Source: an uncultured Christensenellaceae bacterium | GTDB taxonomy: Bacteria > Bacillota_A > Clostridia > Christensenellales > UBA3700 | Length of the DNA stretch: 16,490 nt | Direction: 5' to 3' | NCBI GenBank assembly: GCA_944381335.1 | Contig: CALWKT010000004.1 | Span: forward strand, 1-16,490 | In this document: positions 1 through 6,766 of the stretch, piece by piece | Layout of the letters: each line of letters opens with the position of its first letter | How positions within the stretch are numbered: position 1 is the stretch's first letter | Made by a program: the position numbers and the translations under genes | The notes under the pieces: generated by a model | Databases searched by the model: none | What the model was told of the DNA's origin: nothing | The model's input: the letters and a program-made list of their open reading frames with translations, nothing else

Positions 1-1299
1 CTTAAAGCGGGTCTCGCTTCCGTCGTGTTCATGATCGCCAGGGCGTGGGACGCGATAACCGACTACCTTATGGGAAGGATAGTGGACAAGACTAAGTTCG
101 GCAAATGGGGCAAGCGCAGAGTATACATGATTTTCGGCGCGATCCCGTACGGGCTCAGCTTTATTCTGTTGTGGCTCGCGCCGTTCGGCGAAGACGCGCA
201 GATAGCCAAGATGATATACTACACCCTTGTCTACATGCTTTACAACACGGTCTGGACAGTCGTTTACATCCCTTACAACGCGCTGACCGCGAATATGACG
301 GACGATTACGACGAGCGCACATCCATCAGCGGCATAAGGATCGCGATGGCGAACGTCGGCATGCTTCTCGGCGCGGCGGTTTTCGCGCTTCTTGCAGACG
401 GCACGGAAAGTATTCTTTACGGCGCTTTCGGGTCGCTCAGCAAAGCTTACGCTGTCGCTTCGGTGATATTCGGCGTGCTGGCTTCGGTGATATTTTTCGT
501 ATGCTCTCTCACGGTCAAGGAAAGAGAAGAAACGTCTCAGGAAAACACTCAGGGATTTTTTACCACCCTCAAGGAACTTTTCAAACTCAAGGAATTCCGC
601 AACATGATCGCGACTTATCTGCTCAGCATGGTCGGATTCGACATTATAATGAGCGTGTTCATGTTCTTCATCAACGATACGATGGGGTTCGGAGGCGGCA
701 CGATGAGCATGGTATTTATCGCAACGCCGCTTGTCTGCGCGATCCTTTCGTCCTTTCTTTGGGTCAAAGCGAGCGAAAAATTCAGCAAGCATAAGGTTTA
801 TGCCGTCTCTTGCGTATATATGACGTTTGCGCTGTCGCTTGCGCTTTTCGTTCCGGAAAACGTAATCTGGAGCACGGTTGTGATGTGCGTGCTCGCCGGT
901 CTCGGAATGTCGGCGATCCAGATCCTGCCTTACGCTCAGCTGCCCGACGTCGTGGAAGTGGACGAATACGTCAACGGAGTCAGAAGAGAAGGGGCTTTTT
1001 ACGGAATAACGCAGTTTATGTACAAGCTGGCTTCGGGCGTAGCCGTTGCCGTGGTGTCGCTCGTGCTCGAATTGTTCGGATATGTAGAAAGCACGGACAA
1101 CACGGTGATCGACCAGCCTCACGAAGCGCTTGTCGCGATAAGAGTCGTACTCGCGGTGGTGCCCAGCGTGATATTCCTGATCTCGGTTATTTTCGCATAC
1201 CGCGCGAATATGGGAAGGGATCGTTTCGACAAGATAAAAAAAGAACTTGAAGAACGCAGAAAAGCCGCAGAAGCGACGGACGCAGGAGAAAACGTCTGA
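1..1299 (+). CDS. GPH/MelB-type sugar:cation symporter, 5'-truncated
   Basis: This is a major facilitator superfamily transporter of the glycoside-pentoside-hexuronide (GPH) family, which imports sugars or oligosaccharides with Na+ or H+ across the cytoplasmic membrane. The reading frame is open from base 1, so the start and the first membrane helix or two lie outside the window; 432 residues are visible, against about 450-480 for the family. Near the visible N-terminus is the GPH signature RAWDAITDYLMGRIVDKT followed by a GKWGKRR loop. Near the C-terminal third is the second conserved loop, LPDVVEVDEYVNGVRREG. Several hydrophobic helices lie between and the tail is charged (KIKKELEERRKAAE). 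The substrate cannot be read from the sequence. It is probably the last gene of an operon, since a terminator follows within about 140 bases. A second GPH symporter lies at 6767-8191. Confidence 0.93.
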   Translation, partial: LKAGLASVVFMIARAWDAITDYLMGRIVDKTKFGKWGKRRVYMIFGAIPYGLSFILLWLAPFGEDAQIAKMIYYTLVYMLYNTVWTVVYIPYNALTANMTDDYDERTSISGIRIAMANVGMLLGAAVFALLADGTESILYGAFGSLSKAYAVASVIFGVLASVIFFVCSLTVKEREETSQENTQGFFTTLKELFKLKEFRNMIATYLLSMVGFDIIMSVFMFFINDTMGFGGGTMSMVFIATPLVCAILSSFLWVKASEKFSKHKVYAVSCVYMTFALSLALFVPENVIWSTVVMCVLAGLGMSAIQILPYAQLPDVVEVDEYVNGVRREGAFYGITQFMYKLASGVAVAVVSLVLELFGYVESTDNTVIDQPHEALVAIRVVLAVVPSVIFLISVIFAYRANMGRDRFDKIKKELEERRKAAEATDAGENV

Positions 1300-1435
1300 A
1301 AAGACGAGACGACAAAAAAGTCTGAAGCCGTTGCGCATACAGGAGCGTAATAATACGACGCAAAATAATACGAACGAGGATTTCAAACGGTGAATTTATA
1401 CGGTTGCCGTACTTGACGCCTTGACAATAAGCATA

Positions 1436-1470
1436 AAAAAGTTCCGTTTTTGCGGAACTTTTTGCTTTTT
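1436..1470 (+). terminator. Bidirectional intrinsic terminator
   Basis: An 11-bp perfect stem (AAAAAGTTCCG at 1436-1446 with CGGAACTTTTT at 1453-1463) encloses a 6-base loop. On the + strand it ends in a T tract and GCTTTTT; on the - strand it also reads out into T-rich sequence. It sits between the rightward symporter and the leftward YhhN gene and can end transcription from both sides. Confidence 0.85.
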
Positions 1471-1530
1471 ACGACGTTGGAATTTTATTTGCGACGGCTT
1501 GCCGTTGCAAAACGGGATATACCCGTTGAT

Positions 1531-2244
1531 TCATACGGTAATATAATATATCGAAAGCGCGTAGAGAACCTGCGCTATGCAATATGTGGGCATGATCACG
1601 TACGGCGCGACTTTTTCGCTGATCTTAAGGGACGGGCAGTAGTGGAACAGCCCGAGAAAGCAGTCAGAAAAAGCGAACAGAACCGATGCCGCCAGTACGA
1701 TCCAGCCGACAGTCGCTCCGCGCGAGTTGAGCAAAAAGCTGACTGCGCCTATTATCACGCCGCCCGCAACGGCGAAGTATACCACCATCAGATAGCTTTG
1801 TATCTTGGGCAGTGTGATCTTTTTTGTGAGAATAAGTGCGAGCATGACGAGCGGCAGTACCGGCAATGCGAGCAGAAGGAAAGGCGTGCGGCTTATCGGC
1901 GCGTAGACAAACAGAAGCGCCATATACATCGCGTGTCCGATGAAGAATATCGCGGTGCCCGTTATGTTGAAGAATTTATGGTAATCGGGGGCGTCCGGGA
2001 AAAATCCGTCCAGACACAGAAGAATGTCGCCTATCGTGCCGAAAATCAGCGCGCACAGTATGAATATGCCGTACTCCATCGACTGCTGATTGTTGTATAT
2101 CGCGTATACTGCGCAGAACATAAAGCTGACGCTTGCGAGAAGCTTGGCGATAAATTCTTGTTTTACCGCCTTTTTTGTGTCGAAATAAGCTTTTGCGACA
2201 GAGCTTACCACGCACAGCGCGCCTATCAGATAAAAGAAAACCAT
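1531..2244 (-). CDS. YhhN family membrane protein (lysoplasmalogenase-like)
   Basis: A polytopic integral membrane protein of the YhhN/TMEM86 family. Characterised members hydrolyse the vinyl-ether bond of lysoplasmalogens; many anaerobic clostridia make plasmalogens, so that role is plausible but inferred. Conserved family patterns are visible in order: a GDILLCLDGFF segment, a GHAMYM segment, an FSDCFLGLF segment and a C-terminal YCIAQVLYALS helix. About eight hydrophobic helices fill the protein. I place the start at the ATG at 2244 (237 aa). The frame continues up to a TTG at 2262, but neither start has a Shine-Dalgarno sequence, and a consensus promoter immediately upstream would start transcription at or next to the ATG. 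The DUF421 gene ends 43 bases upstream on the same strand. The family call is firm; the enzymatic role is not. Confidence 0.85.
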   Translation of the reverse strand: MVFFYLIGALCVVSSVAKAYFDTKKAVKQEFIAKLLASVSFMFCAVYAIYNNQQSMEYGIFILCALIFGTIGDILLCLDGFFPDAPDYHKFFNITGTAIFFIGHAMYMALLFVYAPISRTPFLLLALPVLPLVMLALILTKKITLPKIQSYLMVVYFAVAGGVIIGAVSFLLNSRGATVGWIVLAASVLFAFSDCFLGLFHYCPSLKISEKVAPYVIMPTYCIAQVLYALSIYYITV

Positions 2245-2250
2245 AATTTT

Positions 2251-2279
2251 ATGATATATCAACGCCGTGCGGTTGTCAA
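2251..2279 (-). promoter_or_regulatory. SigA-type promoter for the YhhN gene
   Basis: Reading the - strand, TTGACA (2279-2274) is followed by a 17-base spacer and TATCAT (2256-2251). The expected start point is about 7 bases after the -10 box, which falls on the ATG at 2244. It lies in the gap after the DUF421 stop codon, so the YhhN gene can be expressed separately from DUF421. Confidence 0.6.
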
Positions 2280-2287
2280 TAGCCGGG

Positions 2288-2986
2288 TTATTTTGCTATA
2301 TCCGAAAATTTCTTCTTGTTTTTCATTCTGACAGAGAGTTCGTCTCTGACAGGATCGTAACAGGCGAGAAGCACCCTCTTTACATCCTTGCCGCCGAGAT
2401 TTTCAAAAAGCCATTCCCTGGACTTGTCCGCCCGTTTCAGCGCGTCGTCGAATATCATCCCGTCGATGACGAAAGGCAGTATCAACCGCGCTCTTTCAGT
2501 ATCGACCTTGAGATCTCCAGTCGTTGCCGGACGGCAATCCGAGCGGGGAAGTATGCTCAGTTCGCCTCCCGTTTCGAACACCGCGTAAGCGACGTCGTTT
2601 ATGTCAAAATAACCTGCGACGCGGCACATCCCGAGGAGCGCGTTGACGTCGAGTTTACTCTTTTTCAGGTTCACGTAATCTATTTCCCCGTCGCTTATCA
2701 GCACTATCGGGGAGCCTTTGAGCAACTTTTTCAGAAACGGGCTTTTTCTTTCTGAAAAATCTATCAGCAAGCTGAGAGCGAAAAACGCGAGAATGGCTAT
2801 GGCATAGACGTACCACGGTTTGTCGCCGTCGTCGATCGCCCATTCCGCGGAGATCGAGCCGAGAGATATCCCCACTACGTAATCGCAGAAAGTCAGCTCT
2901 GCGATCTGTTTTTTGCCCAGGATCTTCGCTATGAAAAACAAAGAGACGAAAGCGACCAGGCTGTTCAGCAATATTTTATATATCAT
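2288..2986 (-). CDS. DUF421 (YetF/YcaP-type) membrane protein
   Basis: A 232-residue membrane-anchored protein of the DUF421 family, found widely in Firmicutes (YetF and paralogues in Bacillus) and of no settled biochemical function. Roughly the first 75 residues hold the membrane segments, including the family hallmark LGKKQIAELTFCDYVVGIS with the following SLGSISAEWA. The soluble domain carries the GSPIVLISDGEI motif near residues 91-102 and the conserved GYFDINDVAYAVFETGGELS block. A lysine-rich tail (MKNKKKFSD) ends the protein. The ATG start fits the membrane-first architecture, but no clear Shine-Dalgarno site precedes it. Length matches the family. It lies upstream of the YhhN gene on the same strand. 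Confidence 0.9.
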   Translation of the reverse strand: MIYKILLNSLVAFVSLFFIAKILGKKQIAELTFCDYVVGISLGSISAEWAIDDGDKPWYVYAIAILAFFALSLLIDFSERKSPFLKKLLKGSPIVLISDGEIDYVNLKKSKLDVNALLGMCRVAGYFDINDVAYAVFETGGELSILPRSDCRPATTGDLKVDTERARLILPFVIDGMIFDDALKRADKSREWLFENLGGKDVKRVLLACYDPVRDELSVRMKNKKKFSDIAK

Positions 2987-3173
2987 ATTATTATGATTGC
3001 CGGCGAAAGCTGAGAGTAAACACAGTTTCGGGGGCTGATCAAAATAACAATATCATGCGAGTGAAAACGGCGGGAGAAAAGCAAGGTAAAGTCCGCAAAG
3101 AGGAAAGCAAGGGTACGTCGGCAGGGAGAGGCGGGAGACAGTCGGAGCAATGAGTCGATTGAGAAAGACAAAG
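2987..3173. other. Intergenic stretch with strong purine asymmetry
   Basis: This gap lies upstream of the DUF421 gene and downstream of the phosphodiesterase terminator. From about 3058 to 3180 the + strand is strikingly purine-rich. I see no convincing gene: a 32-codon + strand frame from 3055 and a 62-codon - strand frame both lack ribosome binding sites. It presumably contains the DUF421 promoter, but no clear -35/-10 pair stands out. Confidence 0.4.
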
Positions 3174-3209
3174 AAAAAGCGCGGATTTTCCGCGCTTTGA
3201 CTGTTTTTT
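3174..3209 (-). terminator. Intrinsic terminator after the mannosidase/phosphodiesterase operon
   Basis: A 10-bp perfect stem (AAAGCGCGGA at 3176-3185 with TCCGCGCTTT at 3189-3198) has a 3-base loop. On the - strand the stem runs directly into a T-rich tail, ending the leftward operon about 35 bases after its last stop codon. On the + strand a T run also follows after five bases, so it may work in both directions. Confidence 0.85.
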
Positions 3210-3232
3210 TGAAAATTATGCCGGACAGCCGG

Positions 3233-4045
3233 TCACGCTTTTTTAGGAATGATTCCGTAGAGGTGAGACACGTTCATGTCTTTGGGGATATTGCTGCCGT
3301 GGTTTCCGAGCCCGATAAACATTCTGTGCACGCCGTGATCGGGCGCGAAACCTATCAGCGTATCGTGGTTTTGCCAACAAGTATTGACTTTTTCACCGAG
3401 TTTTACAAAAGACGACGCATAGAGATCGAGCGCGCGTTGCGAGCGTTTGCTGTTGGGGTGGGAGCGGTGCATCGCGTCGTCGTAACTCTGATTGTATACG
3501 CAGATCAGGTCGTACTCGTCCTTTTCTATCAGCTCAAGTGCGCGTTCGACCACTTCTTCGTCGTATTTTTCCTGAAAATACGCCATGTCTCTGCCTCTGA
3601 AGATCTTGTCCATGCTCTGATCTTTTACGCTCACGATACACGGTTTTTTGCCCGCTCTGATAAATGCGTCGAAGATCGAATCTATCGTCACCACGGGTTT
3701 TTCGTATTTTGTTATCCCGTGCTTTTCGGGGAACGCTCCGGTATACATGCTCGCGAAACAGACCGGCGTTTTGGGCGGATATACCGTGATGAAACGCTGT
3801 CTTACCGGCGCGATCTTCTCGCACGGCACGAACTTGTCGTGGTACTTGTCGTAAATATAATCTGCCACTGCGTCCGGGTTGTACATCAGGATCCTGTCCG
3901 TTTTGTCAACGCCGCTCGCGGCGATCAGATTCTCTCTCAATTCCGTGCAAGGCGGCGCCGCGTATTCGGGAGGGGTCACTCCTGCAAATCCGCACAGCGT
4001 TGCCGTCAGGGAAGTAAGAGACCGGGTGAAAAATTCCTTTTCCAT
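3233..4045 (-). CDS. Alkaline phosphatase superfamily phosphodiesterase/hydrolase
   Basis: A 270-residue metal-dependent hydrolase resembling the type I phosphodiesterase/nucleotide pyrophosphatase branch of the alkaline phosphatase superfamily. Candidate metal and catalytic residues appear in the expected order: D58 in MYNPDA, nucleophile T93 in TPVCFASMYTGAFPEKHGI, D189 and H193 in YDDAMHRSHP, the pair D236-H237 in FAPDHGVH, and H249 in GNHGSNIP. There is no signal peptide, so it should act in the cytoplasm. The start ATG has an AGGAG site six bases upstream, inside the last codons of the beta-mannosidase gene, and only three bases separate that stop from this ATG. The two proteins are therefore probably made from one mRNA with translational coupling. 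Context suggests a phosphorylated or phosphodiester-linked sugar substrate, but this is inference. Confidence 0.82.
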   Translation of the reverse strand: MEKEFFTRSLTSLTATLCGFAGVTPPEYAAPPCTELRENLIAASGVDKTDRILMYNPDAVADYIYDKYHDKFVPCEKIAPVRQRFITVYPPKTPVCFASMYTGAFPEKHGITKYEKPVVTIDSIFDAFIRAGKKPCIVSVKDQSMDKIFRGRDMAYFQEKYDEEVVERALELIEKDEYDLICVYNQSYDDAMHRSHPNSKRSQRALDLYASSFVKLGEKVNTCWQNHDTLIGFAPDHGVHRMFIGLGNHGSNIPKDMNVSHLYGIIPKKA

Positions 4046-4048
4046 TTT

Positions 4049-6544
4049 TTACTCCTGAGTTCTGTAAATCCAGTTTACAAGATTGTAAGGCTCGAAGAAG
4101 ACCTTGGTTGCGAAGAATTTGTCCTGAATTGAACTCTGTTTGCGCTTTATGTCGTAGAGACTGCGCACTCTGAGCGCTTCGTCAAGCTTGCTCTTGTCCG
4201 TTTCCGTCGTCGGGAAAGTAACGGTCGTTTTTCCGCCGGCGGGCATATCGAAGAAGTTGTCCGAAAATTCTCCGTCAATGCCTTTCAACATGATCTCTAC
4301 GCCGCGGGCATAAACTTTTGCGGCAAGGTCGATCCGGTAAACTCCGTTTTCGAGAGAGGTCGTTGCTTTGATCGCAGGATCGTGCAGAGAACATTTTTTC
4401 TCTTTTTCCGCTGTATGGTTTCTTGACGAAACGATCTTTCCGTCTTTAGTCTTCATGACGGCAAAAACCGTCAATTCTTTGCTTCTGCCGTGATCGCGCG
4501 GTTTGATCGAGGCAACTTCCTTGATCTCTCCCGCCTTGAGAGAAACGGGGCGCGTCTGTTCGTAAACGGTCTTGCCGTCGAAAGAGGAGAGACCGTACGT
4601 GACGTCGAACTCGCCGTCCTCAAGAGTGTCGTTCAGCGCGAAAACAGTGCGCTTGTCCTTGTCTGAGAGAATGACGACCGTGCGCGGAGCGTTGAAGCGT
4701 TTAGCTTCGTAATGCACAGCTTTGGGATTGCCGTAGTAATCGTAACCCGACCAGCTGGTGACTCCCCAGCAGTCGTTGAGCTGCCAGTAAAGCGAGCCGT
4801 TGCAACGACCTTTCCTGGTGCGCCAGCTTTCCGTCGCGACGCGCGCGCAGTACGCCTGGCTGAGCTGAGTCATATAAACGAGGTCGTCCATATTCTGAGG
4901 AGACCAGAAACGGTCTACGATGTAGAACAGCGTGCGTCTGTTGCCGAACGGCGCTTTCTGGTGAGCCTGCATCACCGGGTCTTTCATAGAAGCGGGCATG
5001 GAACCTCCGTTCATCCTGACGAGGGTGTTCTGATGAGGCAGAGATTGCAGACCGTATTCGCTGCAGAAACGCGGATTGCGCTTGGTCAGGTAGTCTGACG
5101 GGCGCATGCCGTGCCCTACCTTCCAGAGGTGGCAGTCACCGTAATCGTCGCAGTTGTAGTTTTTCATATATCCGTTTCCGCTCGGCGAACTCTGATGGTA
5201 TGGGGTCACGTCGTCGAATTTTGAAATGATCGCGGGGAGATCCTTATAGAAATAATCGCCCGCCTGCGCGATGATATCCTGGCGCACCATCCATGCGCCG
5301 CTCATCTGTTCAAGTTCGTTGTTGCCGCACCAGAGCGCAAGTGAAGCGTGGTGACGGATCCTCTTTACGTTGTCCTCGATCTCAAACGCCACTTCTTCAA
5401 TGAAGTCTTTGCGGGTATAGGGATAGGGAGAGCATGCGAACATGCAGTCCTGCCAGACGAGTATGCCCAGTTCGTCGCAAAGATCGTAGAAATCGTCGCT
5501 TTCGTAATAGCCGCCGCCCCAGGCGCGGAGCATGTTCATGTTCGCGTTCTTCACGGATAGCAACAGCTTCTTCAGATCCGCGCGGGTAGTGCGGGATATA
5601 AAGCTGTCCGAAGGCACCCAGTTAGCGCCGCGCGCGAATATGCCCACGCCGTTCAGTACGAAGCGGAAGTTTTCGCCGTATTCGTCCGCCGAGCGGTCGA
5701 GAACGAGAGTCCTGAGACCTATTCTGTACTTTTTCTTCTGCGTGCCGAGTACGACTTCGAGTTCGTACAGAGGCTGATCGCCGAGGTCTGCCGTCCACCA
5801 CAGACGGGGATCTTCCACAGTCATCTTTACCGTGCCTTTTCCTGCGGCGACGTTCTTTTTGCCGTCGGGCGCGGTGAGCGTGTATCCCACGATCTCGTCG
5901 TTACCGCCCGTGATTTCGGGAATGAGTTCCAGGGTGACTTTGCCGTCAGAATGGATCTGCCTTATCTTCGCACCGTCCAGTCTTGCGCCGTTGTAAGCGC
6001 GCAGATATGCGGGTTTCATGATGCCGCAATGAAGGAGATGCGGCGCCCAGTCCCATCCGAAATGGTAAGCGGGTTTGCGGATATGGCAGCTTCCCGCTTC
6101 GCCTTCAGTCGTATTGGGCAGAGGCATTGCCTTGTTCCATTGCCGGATGTAATCGAGAGGGGAGAAGAATACGACCCTGACGGTGTTTTCGCCCTCTTTG
6201 AGTAAGCTTTTGACGTCGAATACATAGGTGCGGTAAGCGTTCTGCGTCTTGCCCAGCGTTTCTCCGTTCAGATAAATTTCAGAGAGAGTGTCGAGCATTT
6301 CAAAGACAAGTTCGATCTTTTCGCAGGAGAGAGTTTCAGCGTCCGCTTCAAAAGTCCTTTCAAAAGTCCAGATCTTTTCTCCCACCCACTGTACGCTTTT
6401 TTCGTAGCAGGAGAGGAAAGGATCGGGAATCTTTCCTGCGGCGAGAAGGTCAGTAAAGTTGCAACCGGGAACGGTCGCGGTGATAATTTCGTTGCTGTCG
6501 TTTCTGGAGAGCTTCCACTCTCCGCATAATGAAATGTAGTTCAT
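4049..6544 (-). CDS. Beta-mannosidase, glycoside hydrolase family 2
   Basis: An exo-acting beta-mannosidase that would release mannose from the non-reducing end of beta-mannosides such as manno-oligosaccharides or N-glycan core fragments. Domain order is that of GH2: an N-terminal jelly-roll domain (from CGEWKL), the mannosidase hallmark KPAYHFGWDWAPHLL near residue 165, an immunoglobulin-like domain, then a TIM barrel with RAWGGGYYE, the acid/base Glu in WCGNNELEQ (residue 410) and the nucleophile Glu in RFCSEYG (residue 496). Beta-sandwich sequence follows. Its 831 residues are normal for the family. No signal peptide is present, so it is cytoplasmic. I chose the ATG at 6544, which has GAGG five bases upstream, over an in-frame GTG two codons earlier. 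It is first in a two-gene leftward operon and divergent from the GPH/GH42 operon. Confidence 0.95.
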   Translation of the reverse strand: MNYISLCGEWKLSRNDSNEIITATVPGCNFTDLLAAGKIPDPFLSCYEKSVQWVGEKIWTFERTFEADAETLSCEKIELVFEMLDTLSEIYLNGETLGKTQNAYRTYVFDVKSLLKEGENTVRVVFFSPLDYIRQWNKAMPLPNTTEGEAGSCHIRKPAYHFGWDWAPHLLHCGIMKPAYLRAYNGARLDGAKIRQIHSDGKVTLELIPEITGGNDEIVGYTLTAPDGKKNVAAGKGTVKMTVEDPRLWWTADLGDQPLYELEVVLGTQKKKYRIGLRTLVLDRSADEYGENFRFVLNGVGIFARGANWVPSDSFISRTTRADLKKLLLSVKNANMNMLRAWGGGYYESDDFYDLCDELGILVWQDCMFACSPYPYTRKDFIEEVAFEIEDNVKRIRHHASLALWCGNNELEQMSGAWMVRQDIIAQAGDYFYKDLPAIISKFDDVTPYHQSSPSGNGYMKNYNCDDYGDCHLWKVGHGMRPSDYLTKRNPRFCSEYGLQSLPHQNTLVRMNGGSMPASMKDPVMQAHQKAPFGNRRTLFYIVDRFWSPQNMDDLVYMTQLSQAYCARVATESWRTRKGRCNGSLYWQLNDCWGVTSWSGYDYYGNPKAVHYEAKRFNAPRTVVILSDKDKRTVFALNDTLEDGEFDVTYGLSSFDGKTVYEQTRPVSLKAGEIKEVASIKPRDHGRSKELTVFAVMKTKDGKIVSSRNHTAEKEKKCSLHDPAIKATTSLENGVYRIDLAAKVYARGVEIMLKGIDGEFSDNFFDMPAGGKTTVTFPTTETDKSKLDEALRVRSLYDIKRKQSSIQDKFFATKVFFEPYNLVNWIYRTQE

Positions 6545-6766
6545 AAGCACCTCATGTTTAATATTTTAAATTATATACGGGAATTAGTCAAACAATAATA
6601 TAAAATTATGCAGAAAGCGGATGAAACAGGGACGAAACGGTCTTTTGAGCGCACCATTCCGGACAACTTAGCCGCTTCAGTACCGGTGAGACGGTATAAT
6701 TTCTTGAAACCGGGCTAAACTTATCCGTGAAACGTCGGGGTTACATAGCGGATTTACGGAGTGAAT
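6545..6766. promoter_or_regulatory. Divergent control region between the two sugar operons
   Basis: About 220 bases between the mannosidase and the symporter contain no gene. The leftward promoter lies at 6564-6592. For the rightward operon there is a perfect TATAAT at 6695-6700, but no good -35 box at 16-18 bases. An inverted repeat, TACCG (6681-6685), six bases, then CGGTA (6692-6696), overlaps that -10 box and looks like a regulator site. The rightward transcript would carry a leader of about 60 bases, ending in GGAG five bases before the symporter ATG. Confidence 0.45.
6564..6592 (-). promoter_or_regulatory. Promoter of the beta-mannosidase operon
   Basis: On the - strand TTGACT (6592-6587) is separated by 17 bases from TAAAAT (6569-6564). 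The predicted start point lies only about 13 bases before the ATG, just enough to include the GAGG ribosome binding site. Coordinates may be off by one. Confidence 0.5.

Noticed and set aside
105..1250. Alternative-frame + strand ORFs inside the first symporter
   Set aside because: Arg-rich out-of-frame shadows of a clear membrane protein gene.
1450..2331. 293-codon + strand frame opposite the YhhN gene
   Set aside because: It runs antisense to a gene with clear family motifs, is rich in Arg, His and Gln, and begins inside a terminator.
3055..3153. 32-codon basic + strand frame
   Set aside because: No ribosome binding site; its composition simply follows the local purine bias.
2983..3171. 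62-codon - strand frame before DUF421
   Set aside because: TTG start without a ribosome binding site; it overlaps the DUF421 start and has unremarkable composition.
3197..4132. 311-codon + strand frame opposite the phosphodiesterase
   Set aside because: Antisense shadow; no ribosome binding site and no recognisable domain.
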